A DNA stretch of 18,174 bases, taken from Microcaldota archaeon (lineage in GTDB: Archaea; Micrarchaeota; Micrarchaeia; Micrarchaeales; Micrarchaeaceae). Below are positions 1-7,786 of the stretch, piece after piece (within the stretch, counting starts at the first letter, position 1; each line of letters starts with the position of its first letter). Made by a program: the position numbers and the translations under genes. The notes beneath the pieces were generated by a model. It ran no database searches. It was not told the origin of the DNA and saw only the letters and a list, made by a program, of their open reading frames with translations. The DNA lies in the NCBI GenBank assembly GCA_028867845.1, contig JAGWFU010000003.1, forward strand, positions 1 through 18,174. The letters run 5' to 3'.

Positions 1-1040
1 GCAATCTCCGGGTCTGAGAATATCACTGCGGGCACGACCATGTTGTCGTAGGATGAGTTCATGCCGGATGCCACCTCGCCGGCGACAACTCCCTGCCTCA
101 TCGCCTTGTGCGCGAGCATCGGCTCTCCCACTACGTCCCCTATGGCGAGTATGTTGGGCTCATCAGTTGTAAGGGAGCCGTTAACTATTATGAATCCCTT
201 GTCGTCCAGCTTGACCTTCGTGTTCTCCAAACCAAGATTGTCAGTATATGGCTTGAGCCCGACTGCAACTACTATCATCTCCGAGTCTATCTTCTCTCCG
301 CTCTCGAGCGTGACGGATGATGCGTCATGCGACTTTGGGCTGGCGTTGACGTACACCTTGACGCCCAGCTGCTCCATCCTGTCCTTGACGAGCTTGACCG
401 CATCCCTGTCGAACTTTGAGAGCACGTCCGACCTCGCGATTATGCTGACCTTCGTCCCCAGCTTCGCGTAGAGCGTCCCTATCTCGACCGCCACGTAACC
501 TGCGCCCACAATCGCCATGCTCTTCGGCACTGCGTCCAGCATAAGCGCCTGCTTGTAGTCGATGACGTTGCCCCCGAACTCGAACCCAGGGATCGTGTAG
601 GGCTCCGACCCCGTCGCTATTATCGCCTTCTTGAAGTCCAGCGAGACGCCGTCGGTTAGCTGCAGCGTGTTGTTGGATATGAATGTGGCGGTGCCCTTGA
701 ACACGTCTATCTCGTTCGCCTTGCAAAGGTAGGCTACGCCGTCCTCCAGCTTCTTGGACACGCCCATCCTCCATGCGAGCATCTTCTTCGCGTCCAGGGA
801 GACGCTGCCGGTTATGCCGAAGTCCTGCGAGTGCGATGCCTCGTAGAATATGTCCGATATCTTTATCATGGTCTTCGAGGGTATGCACGCGTAGTTTAGG
901 CAGTGGCCCCCGAGCTTGTTCTTCTCGACTATGGCGACGCTCTTCCCCAGCTGCGCGGCCCTTATCGCAGCGACGTATCCCCCTACGCCTGCGCCCACCA
1001 CCGCGACATCAACCTGCTGAGGCAGGGAACCCATAACCAT
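1..1040 (-). CDS. lpdA: Dihydrolipoamide dehydrogenase (E3), 3' end cut by window edge
   Basis: E3 flavoenzyme: reoxidises the dihydrolipoyl arm of E2 and passes electrons through FAD to NAD+. About 346 N-terminal residues are present out of roughly 460 usual for the family; the rest lies left of base 1. Visible: an N-terminal FAD-binding glycine motif (VVGAGVGGYVAA), the redox-active disulfide in GGHCLNYACIPSK (Cys-x4-Cys; family consensus GGTCLNVGCIPSK, so His, Tyr and Ala are local substitutions), the central NAD-binding motif (IVGAGYVAVEIG), the second FAD motif (NILAIGDVVGE), and the start of the dimerisation domain (VVPAVIFSDPEIA). The ATG at 1040 is 5 nt after a GTGA that overlaps the E2 stop; an in-frame ATG at 1034 is an alternative. 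It is the last gene of the operon, 5 nt after E2. The reading frame is open throughout. Confidence 0.95.
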   Translation of the reverse strand, partial: MVMGSLPQQVDVAVVGAGVGGYVAAIRAAQLGKSVAIVEKNKLGGHCLNYACIPSKTMIKISDIFYEASHSQDFGITGSVSLDAKKMLAWRMGVSKKLEDGVAYLCKANEIDVFKGTATFISNNTLQLTDGVSLDFKKAIIATGSEPYTIPGFEFGGNVIDYKQALMLDAVPKSMAIVGAGYVAVEIGTLYAKLGTKVSIIARSDVLSKFDRDAVKLVKDRMEQLGVKVYVNASPKSHDASSVTLESGEKIDSEMIVVAVGLKPYTDNLGLENTKVKLDDKGFIIVNGSLTTDEPNILAIGDVVGEPMLAHKAMRQGVVAGEVASGMNSSYDNMVVPAVIFSDPEI

Positions 1041-1045
1041 TCACA

Positions 1046-2272
1046 TCACTCGCTTATCTCCAGATAGTCCAGGTCCTCTATGTACTTCTTCAAGGCGTTG
1101 CCGAAGTGCACAGCCTCAGCGCCGTCCACAACCCTGTGGTCGAAGCTCATCGATATAGGGAGCACCTTGCCCACCGCCACCGCGCCGTTCTTGACTATCG
1201 GCGTGTCCTTTATCATGTGCACGCCAAGTATCGCCACGTCGGGATAGTTTATCATGGGCACGGAGAGGAACCCTCCGCCCAGGCTGCCTATGTTCGTTAT
1301 GGTGAAGCTGCTGTCCTTCATCTCCTCTATCGTTATGGTCTGGTCTCTTACCTTCTGGCCCAGCTCCGCGAGCTCCTGCGCTATCTTGAGTATGCTCTTC
1401 TTGTCAGCATCCTTGATGACAATCACCTTGAGCCCGTCCGGCGCCTCTGCGGCTATGCCGATGTTGTAGTAGTTCTTCCTTATTATCTCCAGCTTCTCGT
1501 GGTCGTAGCTCGCGTTGAAGTTGGGATATTCCTTAAGCGCCTCTATCGTCGCCTTTATTATGAACGGGAGGAAGGTTAGCTTTACGTTGTGCTCCTTCAT
1601 CACAGCGTCCTTCTCCTTCTGGACGCGGTTGAACAGGTCTGTGGCGTCTATGAGGTCCATGCTCACAGCCCTCGGTATCGTCCACGAGAGCTCCATGTTC
1701 CTGGCGATCGCCTTCCTGGTCTGGCTCATCGGTATTCGCTCTATGTCGCCCTTGTGCTGCGACTCGAGTGATTCTGAGAACTTGACCACGGGCTTCTGCT
1801 GCACCGTGCCCTTGCCTGCGAACGACCTGATGTCGTTCTCGATCACCCTGCCGTTGGGCCCTGTGCCGATCACCTGCGATATGTCGACGTTGAGGTCGTG
1901 AGCCATCTTCCTTACCGATGGCGTTGCCATTATCTCTTTCTTCGCTGCCATTGGTGCGGCAGCCTGTACCGCCCTTGCAGGTTGCGCTGCCTGCTGCTTC
2001 TGCGCCGCTGGCTGTGCCTTGCCTCCAGCCGCGAGCTCTGCCGGCGTGCCTATGTATGCGACCGTGTCGCCCACGTGGAGCGTCGAGCCCTCAGGGGCCA
2101 TTATCCTGACCGTGCCGTCTATCGGGGAGGGGACGTTGACTACCGCCTTGTCGGTCTCGACCTGCGCTATGGCCTCGTCCTCCTTGACCTTGTCTCCGTC
2201 CTTGACCAGCCACTTCTGCACGTGTCCCTCGGTTATGCCCTCACCGACGTCGACGAATTTTATCTCCTTCAT
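1046..2272 (-). CDS. pdhC: Dihydrolipoamide acyltransferase (E2) of 2-oxo acid dehydrogenase complex
   Basis: Core acyltransferase of the complex: moves the acyl group from E1 to CoA through a swinging lipoyl arm. The 408 residues from the ATG at 2272 hold one lipoyl domain with the lipoylated lysine in VETDKAVV (K42), an Ala/Gln/Pro-rich linker (about 80-112), a peripheral-subunit-binding domain (about 116-150, TPSVRKMAHDLNVDISQVIG), a second short linker, and the catalytic domain ending in SFDHRVVDG with the HxxxDG active site (H379, D383). Length and order match bacterial and Thermoplasma-type E2 with a single lipoyl domain. The frame can be extended to GTG codons at 2281 and 2278, but MKEIKFVDVGEGITEG is the usual family start and a GGTGT lies just upstream. 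It begins 13 nt after the E1beta stop. Which 2-oxo acid is used cannot be told from E2. Confidence 0.96.
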   Translation of the reverse strand: MKEIKFVDVGEGITEGHVQKWLVKDGDKVKEDEAIAQVETDKAVVNVPSPIDGTVRIMAPEGSTLHVGDTVAYIGTPAELAAGGKAQPAAQKQQAAQPARAVQAAAPMAAKKEIMATPSVRKMAHDLNVDISQVIGTGPNGRVIENDIRSFAGKGTVQQKPVVKFSESLESQHKGDIERIPMSQTRKAIARNMELSWTIPRAVSMDLIDATDLFNRVQKEKDAVMKEHNVKLTFLPFIIKATIEALKEYPNFNASYDHEKLEIIRKNYYNIGIAAEAPDGLKVIVIKDADKKSILKIAQELAELGQKVRDQTITIEEMKDSSFTITNIGSLGGGFLSVPMINYPDVAILGVHMIKDTPIVKNGAVAVGKVLPISMSFDHRVVDGAEAVHFGNALKKYIEDLDYLEISE

Positions 2273-2285
2273 TGACACCACACCA

Positions 2286-3251
2286 CTACTGGCTCATCAT
2301 CTTGTCTATGGCCTTTGATACCTTTATAGCATTCGGTATGTAAAAGTTCTCGTATCCCGGGAATGGGTAGGGGAGGCTGTCAGATGCGACCCTCATCACA
2401 GGCGCATCGAGCTCGAATATCGCCTTCTCCGCTATCCTCGCAGCTATCTCCGCGCCCGCGCCGAAGCTGAGCTGGGCCTCGTGAACTATCATCGCCCTCC
2501 CAGTCTTCTTAACGCTGTTTAGTATGGTCTCCTCGTCCAAGGGGTTTATCGTCCTGAGGTCTATTATCTCCGCGTCGATGGCCTTCTTCTCCACCACCTC
2601 CTTGACTACGGGGACCATTGTGCCGTATGTTATTATGCTGAGCTTCTGCCCTTCCTTCACTACGTTGGCCTTGCCTATCTCGACCTCGTAACTCTCTTCA
2701 GGGACCTCCTGCTTGAACAGCCTGTATAGCTTTGTTGGCTCGAGGAATATCACCGGGTCCTGCATGTGGGACGCCCTTATCATCAGCCCCTTCGCGTCGT
2801 AAGGGTTCGACGGCTCTACGACTACGAGTCCGCCAACGTGAGAGTAATACACCTCAGGGCTGTCGGAGTGGTGCTCCAGCGTCCTGACGCCTCCGCTCAC
2901 CGGTGTCCTGACTATCATCGGGACTGTGAACCTGCCCCTTGACCTGCTCCTGTACCTCGCTGCGTGGTTTATCAGCTGGTCGAATCCCATGTACATGAAT
3001 CCGGCGAACTGTATCTCGGGGATGGGGAACATGCCTGACATCGCCATCCCGATCGACGCGCCGAGTATGACAGACTCCGCAAGCGGGGTGTCGAACACTC
3101 TCTCGCTGCTGTACTTTGCCTGGAGCCCGTCCGTCACCCTGAACACGCCGCCGTCCTTGCCCACGTCCTCGCCGAAAACTACCGCGTTCTTGTTCTCGTT
3201 GAGTATTATGTCCAGCGCGCTGTTGAGTGCGCCGACCATGTTTGTCATCAT
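2286..3251 (-). CDS. pdhB: 2-oxo acid dehydrogenase E1 component, beta subunit
   Basis: Beta subunit of the thiamine-diphosphate E1 heterotetramer; with E1alpha it decarboxylates the 2-oxo acid and acylates the E2 lipoyl group. 321 residues is the normal family length. Hallmarks in order: an N-terminal segment MVGALNSALDIILNENKNAVVFGEDVGKDGG with the conserved GEDVG, RVFDTPLAESVILGASIGMA, the loop RSRGRFTVPMIVRTPVSGG, HSDSPEVYYSHVGGLVVVEPSNPYDAKGL, and the C-terminal transketolase domain with IDLRTINPLDEETI, VHEAQLSFGAGAEIAA and SDSLPYPFPGYE. The start is ATG 3251, preceded by GATGA with 4-nt spacing; that motif overlaps the E1alpha stop, so translation is probably coupled. An ATG one codon later is possible. 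Bacterial-type PDH and branched-chain E1beta are too alike to separate here. Confidence 0.96.
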   Translation of the reverse strand: MMTNMVGALNSALDIILNENKNAVVFGEDVGKDGGVFRVTDGLQAKYSSERVFDTPLAESVILGASIGMAMSGMFPIPEIQFAGFMYMGFDQLINHAARYRSRSRGRFTVPMIVRTPVSGGVRTLEHHSDSPEVYYSHVGGLVVVEPSNPYDAKGLMIRASHMQDPVIFLEPTKLYRLFKQEVPEESYEVEIGKANVVKEGQKLSIITYGTMVPVVKEVVEKKAIDAEIIDLRTINPLDEETILNSVKKTGRAMIVHEAQLSFGAGAEIAARIAEKAIFELDAPVMRVASDSLPYPFPGYENFYIPNAIKVSKAIDKMMSQ

Positions 3252-3255
3252 GTGA

Positions 3256-4344
3256 TCATCCCTCTCCCTCCTGCTTCATGTAGAAGCCCGAGGCCTTTGC
3301 CTCGTCGAGCTCCTCCTGCAGCACTTGGGGCATGTAGCTGTATACGTTTGTGAACATGCTCTCCGGGTTGGGCACGAACTTCTCCGCCTTTTCTACGCCG
3401 TCGTCTATCCTCTTCTTGAACTCCTCAGCCGCGTCCGCCTCCTTCTTGTCGTCCCATACTCCCTTCGCCACCAGCAGCTTCCTGAGCCTGTCTATCGGGT
3501 CCCTCTTCTTCCATATCTCCACCTCTGCAGGGTCCCTGTACTTGGTCGGGTCGTCTGCAGTGGTGTGCATGCTCATCCTGTATGTGACGCACTCCAGCAC
3601 AGAGGGCACGTTGTTGACCGCGTCGTTTATCGCCTCGTGCACAGCCTTGTATACAGCGATTACGTCGTTGCCGTCCACCTGGAGCACCTTTATCCCAGCT
3701 GCTATGCCCTTCTGCGCTAGCGTCTGCGCAGCGCTCTGGCTGCTCCTAGGCACCGAGATCGCCCACTGGTTGTTCTCTATTATTATGACTAGCGGGATCG
3801 CCATAACTCCCGCGAAGTTCATCGTCTCGTAGAAGTTGCCCTCCGATGTCCCTCCGTCGCCCACGTAGGCGACTACCGCCTTTCCCGTCTTAAGGTACTT
3901 CTGCGCCAATGCTATGCCTGCGCCGTGCGGGAGCTGGGATGCAACTGGGACTATGTATGGGAATCCTCCGACCTCCTTTGGTATCGCACCGCCCTCTTCG
4001 TATCCCTTCCAGTACAGGAAGAGTACGTCTAGGGGCATGCCCCTTGCCAGGTATACGCCATGCTGCCTGAAGTTGGGGACGAACAGGTCGCCCTGGTTCA
4101 TCGCCAGGGCGCTGCCTATCTGCGTGGCCTCCTCGCCTATCGAGGGCGCGTAAGTTGCGGCCCTTCCCTGCCTCTGCAGGCTCAACATCTTGGCGTCAAG
4201 CGCCCTCGTGAAGAGCATATAGCTCAGCATATCCACGAGCTTCTGGTCCGTGAGCTCCTTTGGGAAGAGCTCCTGGTCCACCACCCCGTTCTCGTCCAAC
4301 ACCTGCAGGTAGTTTACCGAACCATCGAAGACCTTTTTGAGCAG
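3256..4344 (-). CDS. pdhA: 2-oxo acid dehydrogenase E1 component, alpha subunit (probable CTG start)
   Basis: Alpha subunit of E1, carrying the thiamine-diphosphate site. Visible: the family N-terminus (YLQVLDENGVVDQELFP, LFTRALDAKMLSLQRQGRAATYAPSIGEEATQIG), the ThDP motif GDGGTSEGNFYETMNFAG through ENNQWAIS, and the loop SMHTTADDPTKYRD. The frame is open back to an ATG at 4461 (401 aa), but that reading runs through a TATA box (4376-4384) and adds about 40 residues with no resemblance to the family. No in-frame ATG lies between. A GGTGA at 4353-4349 is followed after exactly 4 nt by CTG (4344-4342), the spacing used by many genes here, and gives 362 aa, close to the roughly 370 of Bacillus PdhA. 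GTG 4302 is the next alternative and would remove family-like residues. Function is secure; the start is inference. Confidence 0.93.
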   Translation of the reverse strand: MLKKVFDGSVNYLQVLDENGVVDQELFPKELTDQKLVDMLSYMLFTRALDAKMLSLQRQGRAATYAPSIGEEATQIGSALAMNQGDLFVPNFRQHGVYLARGMPLDVLFLYWKGYEEGGAIPKEVGGFPYIVPVASQLPHGAGIALAQKYLKTGKAVVAYVGDGGTSEGNFYETMNFAGVMAIPLVIIIENNQWAISVPRSSQSAAQTLAQKGIAAGIKVLQVDGNDVIAVYKAVHEAINDAVNNVPSVLECVTYRMSMHTTADDPTKYRDPAEVEIWKKRDPIDRLRKLLVAKGVWDDKKEADAAEEFKKRIDDGVEKAEKFVPNPESMFTNVYSYMPQVLQEELDEAKASGFYMKQEGEG

Positions 4345-4374
4345 AAAATCACCGGCAGATAGGTATCGGAGGGA

Positions 4375-4386
4375 ATTAATATAATG
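4375..4386 (-). promoter_or_regulatory. TATA box of the dehydrogenase operon
   Basis: The minus strand reads CATTATATTAAT, a good archaeal TATA element. Its centre is about 36 nt before the proposed E1alpha CTG, matching the roughly 32-41 nt TATA-to-start distance of several other genes here, so the leader would be only about 10 nt. It faces away from the promoter of the copper protein gene. Confidence 0.6.
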
Positions 4387-4440
4387 GTTATCTAGCTGGC
4401 CGGAGTGGGCCCGCTCAGAAAAACGAAGTGAGCATACCAG

Positions 4441-4451
4441 AATAAATATGC
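4441..4451 (+). promoter_or_regulatory. TATA box of the copper protein gene
   Basis: The AATAAATATGC stretch is a TATA-like element centred about 33 nt before the ATG at 4479. It lies between two divergent transcription units and implies a very short leader. No operator-like repeat was recognised between the two promoters. Confidence 0.45.
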
Positions 4452-4478
4452 ATGATTCCAATCAACTCTGGTGAAATC

Positions 4479-5015
4479 ATGGTCTCCATGAAAGCGATAG
4501 GCGGCGTAGTGATTATAGTTATAATAGTCGCTGCGATAGGCCTGTTTTACGGAAAATCCGGATCCGGATCGGGGTCCCTATATGGAAGCGGAAGCACTAG
4601 CGTGGCAACCTCGACTGTGCCTGCTACTACCTCCCTGACCAATCCGACTACTACAGTACCTGCAAATTCAACAAACACGAACATGAGCAACGAGACCACG
4701 CCTGCAGCTGGCAGCGCATCCTTCAACGTCGAGTTGAGCAACCCGCAGGGGCAGTTCGTCATAACGCCTAAGGTGATAATGGTGTCGCCTGGCGAGAACG
4801 TGACGCTAAACGTCACCAACGACGGGACGATGACGCACAACCTAATGATACCGGGCTTGAACGTGGCCTCGCCTGCGGCGATGTCTCCGGGCCAGAACGC
4901 GGTCCTGAAGTTCACAGTGCCGATGAGCGCAACGGGCAACTACACCTACTACTGCTCGGTGGACAGCCACAGGGAGCTCGGAATGGTGGGCACGCTCGTA
5001 GTGAAGGCCGGCTGA
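4479..5015 (+). CDS. Membrane-anchored cupredoxin (type 1 blue copper protein)
   Basis: Small single-electron carrier held at the outer face of the membrane. 178 residues: one N-terminal transmembrane helix (about 6-24), a Gly/Ser then Ser/Thr/Asn/Pro-rich linker (about 27-78) with potential N-glycosylation sites, and a C-terminal cupredoxin fold. The four type 1 copper ligands are visible: H120 in THNLMIPG, C159 in YYCSVDSH, H164 and M169 (Cys-x4-His-x4-Met). GGTGA sits 4 nt before the ATG at 4479; the ATG at 4488 is 13 nt away and ATG 4452 lies before the binding site, so 4479 is chosen. The next gene is an RnfD/NqrB-like membrane protein 29 nt downstream, which suggests a shared redox role. 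The partner protein cannot be named from the sequence. Confidence 0.9.
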   Translation: MVSMKAIGGVVIIVIIVAAIGLFYGKSGSGSGSLYGSGSTSVATSTVPATTSLTNPTTTVPANSTNTNMSNETTPAAGSASFNVELSNPQGQFVITPKVIMVSPGENVTLNVTNDGTMTHNLMIPGLNVASPAAMSPGQNAVLKFTVPMSATGNYTYYCSVDSHRELGMVGTLVVKAG

Positions 5016-5044
5016 TCGGCTTCGCTACCATCTGGGTGTATTGA

Positions 5045-5794
5045 GTGAGGATCAAACTTCCCGATATATACATCCAGATGATTGTGTCGCTACTTATTCT
5101 CGCGGCCATATCCGCGTCCCAGTACGGGGCATTGCAGATCTCCTATCAATTGATCTATGCAGTGCTGCCCGCTGCCGTACTTGACCTGTTCCTGAAGAGA
5201 TACGCCCTCAAGAAGTTCGTGGTCCCCAAGAGCGCGATAATAACCGGTCTGCTCGTCGCGCTTGTCATAAACCCTGGCACCCATTGGTACGTGCTGGTCG
5301 CGGCCTCTCTGATAGCCATTGCCTCGAAGCACCTGATAAAGATCGACAGCAGGAACATATTCAACCCAGCCGCGTTCGGCCTCCTTGCCGTTTTCATGCT
5401 GTTCGGCGTCGGAGACGCCTGGTGGGCGAGCTCGAGCCTTATAGCCGTGCTTGTTCTTGGCCTGCTGGTTGCATACAGGATAAAGAGGCTAACCACGGCA
5501 GTTACATACATAGCGGCATTCGACCTCGTGTTCGCGCTGCTGAACCTGCATCTCGTCTCCGCCAGCCCGCTAGCCCTGCTCAACCCCACGATACTGTTCT
5601 TCGCCTTCCTCATGCTGATAGAGCACAAGACCTCGCCTCTGACGCTGAGGAGCTGCATCGCATACTCGGTGATAGTCGGTGTGCTCTCCGCCGCTTTCTT
5701 CGCGATAAACAGCCACGCCGACTTCCTGCTGCTCGCGCTGATCTTCGGCAACCTCTTCGTGGCGCTCAACAACAGGTTCAGATGGGTGCGCTAG
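5045..5794 (+). CDS. NqrB/RnfD-family integral membrane protein
   Basis: Hydrophobic protein of 249 aa with about 8 predicted membrane segments. Residues 61-110 carry the family signature: SAIITGLLVALVINPGTHW, then SKHLIKIDSRNIFNPAAFG, as in RnfD and NqrB (TGLLLAL ... KHLF ... NIFNPAA). LIEHKTSPLT (191-200) corresponds to the D-P-x-T/S-S-P region of the family. It is shorter than RnfD or NqrB (about 350-410 aa). At the place where those carry the covalent FMN threonine (SGATPL), this protein has VSASPLALL (171-179), so serine may replace threonine or FMN may be absent. No other Rnf or Nqr subunits are in view. The GTG start is 5 nt after GGTGT. It probably works with the adjacent copper protein, but the role is inferred. 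Confidence 0.8.
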   Translation: MRIKLPDIYIQMIVSLLILAAISASQYGALQISYQLIYAVLPAAVLDLFLKRYALKKFVVPKSAIITGLLVALVINPGTHWYVLVAASLIAIASKHLIKIDSRNIFNPAAFGLLAVFMLFGVGDAWWASSSLIAVLVLGLLVAYRIKRLTTAVTYIAAFDLVFALLNLHLVSASPLALLNPTILFFAFLMLIEHKTSPLTLRSCIAYSVIVGVLSAAFFAINSHADFLLLALIFGNLFVALNNRFRWVR

Positions 5795-5861
5795 CTCAAA
5801 CCTTAAAAGCTTGGCCTGCCATAACTGTACGAGGATAAGCAAGCGCTATTCTGATGATTCT

Positions 5862-6578
5862 ATGTCAGCGTGGAAGAACAGGTTCACCAAGGAGCAGATA
5901 GTCGCGGAGCTGAGGAGGCTGGCCAAGCCGGAGGTGAAGGAGAGCATGGCCACGTTCGGCATAGACACCGCGTCCGCCCTCGGCGTCTCCGTCCCCGAGC
6001 TTAGGAAGCTGTCGAGGAGGATAGGCATAAGCCACGAGCTTGCGCTCTCCATGTGGGCCACCGGGATACACGAAGCCAGGCTGCTCGCTACGATGATAGA
6101 CGACCCCGCACTGGTTACGGGCAGGCAGATGGAGGTCTGGGTGAGGGACATAAACTCGTGGGACGTCTGCGACAGCCTCTGCGGAAACCTCTTCGACAAG
6201 ACCAGGTCGGCATACATGAAGGCCGACGAGTGGTCAAGGAGGGACAGGGAGTTCGTGAAGAGGGCGGGGTTCGCGATGATGGCGGTGCTCGCAGTGCACG
6301 ACAAGGAGGCCAACGACCAGCAGTTCATCAACTTCCTTCCGCTCATCGAGCAGAACTCGGACGACGAGAGGAACTTCGTTAAGAAGGGGGTGAGCTGGGC
6401 GCTGAGGAACATAGGGAAGAGGAACATGGCGCTCAACGAGAAGGCACTGCGCACTGCGGAGAAGATAGGCGCGAAGGAGTCGCCTAGCGCCAAGTGGATA
6501 GCCTCGGACGCGATCAGGGAGCTGACCAGCAAGGCTGTGCTCGCAAGGCTGAACCCAGTGAGGGAGAAGGAAGAGTAG
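5862..6578 (+). CDS. DNA alkylation repair protein, AlkD-like (HEAT-repeat glycosylase family)
   Basis: All-helical protein of 238 aa in the AlkC/AlkD DNA alkylation repair family, whose studied members remove N3- and N7-alkyl purines. Recognisable pieces: FGIDTASALGVSVPELRKLSRRIG near the N-terminus, VRDINSWDVCDSLC with W100 and D104 corresponding to the W-x3-D pair of Bacillus AlkD (W109, D113), and VKKGVSWALRNIGKRN with W169 matching the second active-site tryptophan. ATG 5862 is preceded by GATGA with 4-nt spacing. An ORF start at 5811 would add 17 non-family residues and is rejected. A TTAAAAGC stretch near 5803 may be its promoter. It is convergent with the next gene, with a 20-nt gap. 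Confidence 0.88.
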   Translation: MSAWKNRFTKEQIVAELRRLAKPEVKESMATFGIDTASALGVSVPELRKLSRRIGISHELALSMWATGIHEARLLATMIDDPALVTGRQMEVWVRDINSWDVCDSLCGNLFDKTRSAYMKADEWSRRDREFVKRAGFAMMAVLAVHDKEANDQQFINFLPLIEQNSDDERNFVKKGVSWALRNIGKRNMALNEKALRTAEKIGAKESPSAKWIASDAIRELTSKAVLARLNPVREKEE

Positions 6579-6598
6579 CGACAATTATTCGCTGCGTG

Positions 6599-7684
6599 TC
6601 ACGGAATCTCTATTCCGCATACTCCCCCTATCTGTACTGCCCTGGTGTTGATCGCCTGCAGGTCTCCCACTCCTGTGGATCCCTGGAACACGCCTATGCT
6701 TGAGAATGTGACGTTCGTTATCTTTGATGTTGCGGCTTTGATGGTTATCGTCATCGCAGGCGAGTCCCCTAATGCTACCGCCTTTGTGCGGTACACTACC
6801 CCGTAGTTGCCGCTTCCCTCATTGGTTATGTTGCTGTAGAGCAGGTATGGCACTATCTGGCTCTGGTTCGCGTAGTCCTCTGGAGGCTGCGGTGCCGAGC
6901 TGTGCTGGTGTATGTAGGCCGCGTTGTAATCGGCCTGGCTGCACTGCTGGGTGTTTGCGTAAAGCGTTGTGAGGTTGACGAGCACAGGATAGTAGGCGCT
7001 GGCCTTGAGCGCCGCCATGATGTTGCTGTTGGTGTTGTTGGCATTCTGCGCCACTGTGGTGGTGGACGCAACAGTTGTGCTTCCGGACGATATCACTGGC
7101 GGCACGGTGGTCGTTGTCGAGGAGGTCGAGTTGCCCGAGCCCTGCACCGCTATCAGCGACTCTCCAACAGTGCCGTTGCCGAAGTACGAGTGTATCTCGA
7201 CCGTCTTACCGTAATCGGGGCTTATGCTCAGCCCGGTGTCCAAGGGTGTGACCCTGAGCACTATGCTCTTGTTGCCTATCGAGACCGCCTCGAGCTGCAT
7301 GTTCGCGTATCCCGCCGCGTTGCTCGTGCTGAGCTTTGTCGGCGATGCGGACGACACCGTGACGTTGAATATCGGGTTTACGAACATCGGGAGCCTGTTC
7401 ACGTAGACGTATGCGAGCCCGCTGCCCGGTAACGAGTCTGCGAGGGCTATCATGTACTCCGCACCCGACATCGTGACTACCGTACCTGTCGGGCCTACGG
7501 TTATGTCCTGCGGCGAGCTGATCGCCACTGAGGGCGCGCCCGAGCTGAGCAGCCAGTACGCGCCTGCGACTATGAGCACCACTATGACTACAACGCCTAT
7601 GAGCCCCATAGGCAGGTGCATCCTGCGGTGCGGGGGCATTTGCATAGCAGCCCTTGGCCTCATGCCGCTGTCTTGGTAAGCCAT
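6599..7684 (-). CDS. Membrane-anchored secreted protein with Ser/Thr-rich linker, unknown function
   Basis: Not recognised. 361 aa: a basic, Met/Pro-rich cytosolic tail (about 1-27), one transmembrane helix (about 28-47, GLIGVVVIVVLIVAGAYWLL), a beta-rich first outer domain (about 50-190), a Ser/Thr/Val/Asn linker (about 190-225, with STSSTTTTVPP and TTTVAQNANNTNSN), and a second outer domain with two cysteines that could form a disulfide. Many N-x-S/T sites suggest N-glycosylation. The linker resembles that of the copper protein at 4479, so both probably face the same cell-surface environment. The ATG at 7684 has no clear GGTGA motif; an internal ATG at 7663 is possible. A TATTTAAAC element lies about 32 nt upstream on the minus strand. 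Confidence 0.7.
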   Translation of the reverse strand: MAYQDSGMRPRAAMQMPPHRRMHLPMGLIGVVVIVVLIVAGAYWLLSSGAPSVAISSPQDITVGPTGTVVTMSGAEYMIALADSLPGSGLAYVYVNRLPMFVNPIFNVTVSSASPTKLSTSNAAGYANMQLEAVSIGNKSIVLRVTPLDTGLSISPDYGKTVEIHSYFGNGTVGESLIAVQGSGNSTSSTTTTVPPVISSGSTTVASTTTVAQNANNTNSNIMAALKASAYYPVLVNLTTLYANTQQCSQADYNAAYIHQHSSAPQPPEDYANQSQIVPYLLYSNITNEGSGNYGVVYRTKAVALGDSPAMTITIKAATSKITNVTFSSIGVFQGSTGVGDLQAINTRAVQIGGVCGIEIP

Positions 7685-7710
7685 CTGATCGTAATCTATT
7701 GGTGAAGAAG

Positions 7711-7757
7711 GGTTTAAATAGTTTATAGCAAGGCCCAGATAAAAAGGCTAATATTAC
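7711..7757. promoter_or_regulatory. Divergent promoter region
   Basis: The 102-nt gap between divergent genes is A/T-rich. TTTAAATA at 7713-7720 read on the minus strand lies about 32 nt before the start at 7684. TAATATTA near 7749-7756 lies about 35 nt before the plus-strand start at 7787. Both fit the TATA-to-start distance seen elsewhere in the window. Assignments are by position and composition only. Confidence 0.4.
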
Positions 7758-7786
7758 TTTTCCTCCATACTGTATCGGGCGACCTG

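Noticed and set aside
325..888. 187-aa minus-strand ORF and a plus-strand ORF at 61-471
   Set aside because: Both are shadows of the E3 gene, whose own frame gives all dihydrolipoamide dehydrogenase motifs.
4345..4461. N-terminal extension of E1alpha to ATG 4461 (401 aa)
   Set aside because: It would translate through the TATA box and adds residues unlike any E1alpha; the binding site lies downstream.
4552..4580. Tandem GGATCC-like repeat as a mobile or regulatory repeat
   Set aside because: It encodes the Gly/Ser linker of the copper protein and is explained by coding.
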